Assembly (NCBI GenBank): GCA_934648845.1
Contig: CAKUFS010000025.1
Span: 1-33,451 of the forward strand
Reading direction: 5' to 3'
DNA: 33,451 nucleotides
DNA from: an uncultured Eggerthellaceae bacterium
GTDB taxonomy: Bacteria > Actinomycetota > Coriobacteriia > Coriobacteriales > Eggerthellaceae
The notes below the pieces were generated by a model. That model saw only the letters and a list, made by a program, of their open reading frames with translations. It was not told the DNA's origin and searched no databases. This document shows positions 31,334 to 33,451 of this stretch, piece after piece; within the stretch, counting starts at the first letter, position 1, and each line of letters opens with the position of its first letter. Both the position numbers and the translations under genes were made by a program.

Positions 31334-31465
31334 CTTGCGGGTGTCCGGGAGCGTGTTCGGTGGGCACCAGGCGAGCGCGTCCAGCGGGCACCAGGCGTCC
31401 TGGCAGGCGTTAGGTGTCTTGCGGGTGTTCGGGCGCGGGTGCCTGGTGGGTATTTGGCGAGCGCG
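31334..31465. repeat. Degenerate 84-86-bp tandem duplication, GC-rich
   Basis: CTTGCGGGTGT recurs at 31334 and 31418, GGCGAGCGCG at 31370 and 31456, and GGGCACCAGGCG at 31362 and 31386. Further GCGGGTGTT-like units lie at 31283-31330. The stretch lies between the membrane protein and kinase genes and covers the region before the kinase start. Confidence 0.6.
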
Positions 31466-31479
31466 AAGGGTTGCGCAAT

Positions 31480-32625
31480 ATGACAAATGAGAACAACGAA
31501 GAAATAGCGCGCTACTTGCGCGATAATACTGCGTTGCGCGATGCACTGGGGTTTGGTGCGGATGCGTGTTTGAAGGTTGAGCCGCTGGGAAAAGGCGAGC
31601 ATAACGAGAATTACGTGTTCGGCGAAGAAGGCGCGCTGCAGCGCTTCGTGTTGCGCGTGAACCGTGTAGCCCAGCCGTTCCACACGAAGCAAGTTGCGTA
31701 TGAGTATGCTGCGTTGCGCGCGCTTGAGCAAAGCGGATGCACGCCGCGCCCGCTGTATTGCGATGCGAGCGCTGTCGCTCCTGGCAATGGTGTGCTAGTG
31801 GAGAGCTTTTGCCCTGGTAGCGAGCTTGATTTCGACAATCTGAAACCAGGCGATTTGCAAAAAGTTGCGCATCTTATGGCAAGCGTCCATGCTGTTCCCG
31901 CCCATGAATCGTGCGGGTTGTATCGACCTGATGACCCTCTGAAGCAGCTTTTCGGCGAATGCGTCGATCGCTTCTCGGTGTATAAGGGCACGGCGTTGGA
32001 GGACGCGCGTTTCACGCGCTGGATTGAGCGCTTTTTCGCGGAAACGCAGAAAAAGATCGAGGCAAGCCCTGGTCCCGACGAGAATCGTCGCATCATCAAT
32101 ACCGAAACGCTGCCGTCGCATTTCCTGCTGCTGCATGGCGGCGGGGAAGGGGAGGGCACCTCGGCGCCTTCGGGCGCTGCTGCTGCGTCGAGTTCGGGCG
32201 TATCGAGCGGGTGCGTTGCGACTGTGGGCGCGGGCGCGGGCGCGTCGGCACCTTCGGATGGTTCGGGAACATTCGTTGATTGGGAGCGCCCCATTTTAGG
32301 CGAAGTGGCGCAGGACCTGGCGTTTTTCGTGGCGCCATCCACCACGTTTTGGGACAGCACGTACCTCTTCCCTCATAAGGATATCCAGCCGTTCTTGGAC
32401 GAGTATTGGCGCGCTGTTGACGGCCGCTTCGACAAGGGTGCCTTCGAGGCCCGTTTCGATGCATACCTGGCTGTGTCTGTTTTGCGTAGTCAGACTTGGT
32501 TTTGCAAGAACGCCGCGCGCTACGCTCAAGGTGCGGGCGCCCATACCGTCCAGCGCACGTTCGATAAATGGGACATCTATACGTCCGATGAATTCAACGA
32601 AATGCTCCTGCGTGAATGCTTCTAG
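31480..32625 (+). CDS. Aminoglycoside/choline phosphotransferase-fold protein with altered catalytic loop
   Basis: 381 residues of the APH/choline-kinase fold. The nucleotide loop LGKGEHNENYVF is at 36-47, FVLRVNR follows where the ATP-lysine strand is expected, with Arg59 in place of Lys, and YEYAALRALEQSGCTPRPL is the typical next helix and strand. The catalytic loop, normally H-x-D-x4-N, reads NTETLPSH (207-214), so His, Asp and Asn are Asn, Glu and His. The second metal motif is intact in form (VDWERP, D267). A 45-residue Gly/Ala/Ser-rich insert (about 219-263) separates the two. Activity is therefore uncertain: it may use the glutamate, act on an unusual substrate or have lost catalysis. 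ATG 31480 has GAAGGG nine bases upstream. Confidence 0.75.
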   Translation: MTNENNEEIARYLRDNTALRDALGFGADACLKVEPLGKGEHNENYVFGEEGALQRFVLRVNRVAQPFHTKQVAYEYAALRALEQSGCTPRPLYCDASAVAPGNGVLVESFCPGSELDFDNLKPGDLQKVAHLMASVHAVPAHESCGLYRPDDPLKQLFGECVDRFSVYKGTALEDARFTRWIERFFAETQKKIEASPGPDENRRIINTETLPSHFLLLHGGGEGEGTSAPSGAAAASSSGVSSGCVATVGAGAGASAPSDGSGTFVDWERPILGEVAQDLAFFVAPSTTFWDSTYLFPHKDIQPFLDEYWRAVDGRFDKGAFEARFDAYLAVSVLRSQTWFCKNAARYAQGAGAHTVQRTFDKWDIYTSDEFNEMLLRECF

Positions 32626-32901
32626 CTTCGCTTCGCGCCTGTATCTGCGTTCGCGCAGCCGGTTAACAATGCCAGTGCCGCGTCAGCAGCTGTGGAACGT
32701 TCTGCATCTGCAATCGAAGGGTCTGGTGCCGTCCTTTCTTGACGTCCCTGCATGTTTGTTCCATCTGTTCGGCCGGCAATCCTCTTCCTTTTCAAAGGCA
32801 GTTCTGGGCTGATCGGCTTCGGAGTCGCTTTCGTATCATCGGTAAAGGTAGGGCGTGCGTACTCGGGTTTGTCGGTGGCATGTTGTCGTTTTTTCCGTGC
32901 A
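32626..32901. other. Featureless gap after the kinase gene
   Basis: First part of a 750-base gene-free stretch. No terminator with a T run, promoter or gene could be recognised here; the structured elements all lie in 32902-33375. Confidence 0.5.
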
Positions 32902-33069
32902 AATGCGCAAAATATTCCTGTTCGGGGTAGGTGGGAGGTGCGCGGATTCTCATGTAATCGTCGATTGTGATTCGCGACCTGGTCTTTTGCACATCGGCGC
33001 CATCTAAAACGGTTCTAAGCGAGCTGCAGACACGTTCTGATCTACCCCAAACAGGAATATTTTGCACAT
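32902..33069. repeat. Inverted-arm element, copy 2
   Basis: 28-bp arms at 32903-32930 and 33042-33069 with only two differences, both of which are G-U pairs if the minus strand is transcribed. Arm: ATGCGCAAAATAT, then TCCTGTT, then CGGGGTAG. Total length is about the same as copy 1 (4448-4616). Read in reverse, its centre shares CGTTTTA and CAGGTCGC with copy 1. Confidence 0.82.
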
Positions 33070-33076
33070 CGGCGCC
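32985..33076. repeat. 17-bp direct repeat of the element end inside copy 2
   Basis: TTTTGCACATCGGCGCC occurs at 32985-33001 and again at 33060-33076, the latter being the outer end of the right arm plus flank. A similar lone sequence, ATTTTGCATATCGG, lies near 4276. Confidence 0.8.
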
Positions 33077-33131
33077 TATTTTCCGGCAAGATGGCTGGCG
33101 GCTTGGCGAATCGAGGAAGTTGTGAAGGGGC

Positions 33132-33171
33132 GGTCGGCGCGAACGGTTCTACGGGGCCGTTCGTGCCGGCC
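33132..33171 (+). other. Strong hairpin of unknown role
   Basis: 33132-33146 pairs with 33157-33171 over 15 positions with two G-U pairs (plus strand) and a 10-base loop. There is no T run after it, so it is not a typical terminator. It lies 36 bases before repeat E. Confidence 0.5.
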
Positions 33172-33207
33172 AAAGGCAGCCTCGAACCGTGGATTCTCAC
33201 GCGAATT

Positions 33208-33236
33208 GTTGACAAAAGGTGGGGTAATTTGTCAAC
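33208..33236 (+). repeat. 29-bp dispersed inverted-arm repeat, copy E
   Basis: Perfect copy, extended to 10-bp arms by flanking T and A. Located 139 bases before the start of the secreted protein at the window end. Confidence 0.95.
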
Positions 33237-33274
33237 AAGGTGGGACATGCGGCTCAAGATCGGGGGTCTAGGTT

Positions 33275-33286
33275 GGACACGTGTCC
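33275..33286. promoter_or_regulatory. Perfect 12-bp palindrome, possible operator
   Basis: GGACACGTGTCC lies 89 bases before the start of the last gene. TATACT (33328-33333) may be the -10 box of that gene, without a visible -35, so a factor binding the palindrome would sit just upstream of the promoter as an activator site. Confidence 0.4.
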
Positions 33287-33375
33287 CAATCTTTCCGCCG
33301 CGCTCGATGCGGGGCGGTAACGGCCTGTATACTGCATGGTGTGGTATCAGAGACGTTTCCCGAAAGAGGTGGCCC

Positions 33376-33451
33376 ATGAAAAGACAAGCTTCTGGTTTGC
33401 GGAGAACCGCGAACGTCCTTCTGTCGGCCGCGTTGGCGCTGGGGCTTTCCC
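33376..33451 (+). CDS. Secreted protein, N-terminal fragment (cut by window end)
   Basis: Only 25 codons are seen: MKRQASGLRRTANVLLSAAL followed by ALGLS, a positively charged start and a hydrophobic core, i.e. a Sec signal peptide. GAAAGAGGTGG precedes the ATG. It resembles the start of the giant secreted protein (basic start followed by an Ala/Leu-rich core), so another surface protein is likely, but its function cannot be told. Confidence 0.7.
   Translation, partial: MKRQASGLRRTANVLLSAALALGLS

Noticed and set aside
29740..31731. 663-codon open frame on the minus strand
   Set aside because: Antisense to the CmpB-like gene; extremely Arg/His/Asn-rich and no motif.
32792..33067. Small minus frame over inverted-arm element 2
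   Set aside because: Same reason as for element 1; better explained as a structured non-coding element.
848..33236. Repeat as a CRISPR array
   Set aside because: Copies are kilobases apart without regular spacers, and no cas genes are present.

Overview
The window looks like a chromosome segment from a strictly anaerobic gut or oral actinobacterium of the class Coriobacteriia, most likely the family Eggerthellaceae (Slackia/Eggerthella-like). This placement is an inference from three things: a membrane-embedded LuxR regulator next to a molybdopterin enzyme, a short 4Fe-4S partner and an MFS transporter, which is a gene neighbourhood typical of Eggerthella and Gordonibacter; a cobalamin riboswitch in front of a huge dockerin-type secreted protein; and moderate-to-high GC codon use. 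No rRNA or tRNA gene is seen, so the species cannot be named.

Layout. 1-2 kb: a truncated metallophosphatase (minus) divergent from a Nudix hydrolase, then a small unknown gene. 2-4 kb: an EF-G paralogue (minus). 4.1-4.9 kb: a gene-free stretch with a terminator-like hairpin and a 169-bp element with 31-bp perfect inverted arms. 4.9-6.6 kb: a GNAT acetyltransferase and a TrmO-type tRNA methyltransferase (both minus). 6.7-9.1 kb: an NYN/PIN-type nuclease with a very long Ala-rich tail, then precorrin-2 C20-methyltransferase. 9.2-16 kb: a membrane LuxR regulator, then a probable operon of molybdopterin enzyme, two-cluster ferredoxin, unknown 150-residue protein, MFS transporter and perhaps a small zinc-ribbon protein. 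This unit plausibly takes up and anaerobically converts one small organic substrate. 16.6-25 kb: a cobalamin riboswitch and a 2706-residue secreted multidomain protein. 25.4-29.7 kb: a divergent type IIA topoisomerase pair. 29.8-32.6 kb: a CmpB-like membrane protein and a phosphotransferase-fold protein with a non-canonical catalytic loop. The window ends in the signal peptide of another secreted protein.

Two families of intergenic elements are not explained by the genes. The first is a 29-bp dispersed repeat with inverted arms (GTTGACAAA / TTTGTCAAC) around a constant asymmetric core (AGGTGGGGTAA). Five copies lie at 848, 8299, 16215 (reverse), 16373 and 33208, all outside the called genes. 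The second is a pair of about 169-bp elements (4448-4616 and 32902-33069) whose long inverted arms differ at four positions between copies, each with a matching change in the opposite arm. That covariation points to a conserved hairpin. These families, the riboswitch-surface protein pair and the molybdoenzyme cluster are the best candidates for undescribed biology here.
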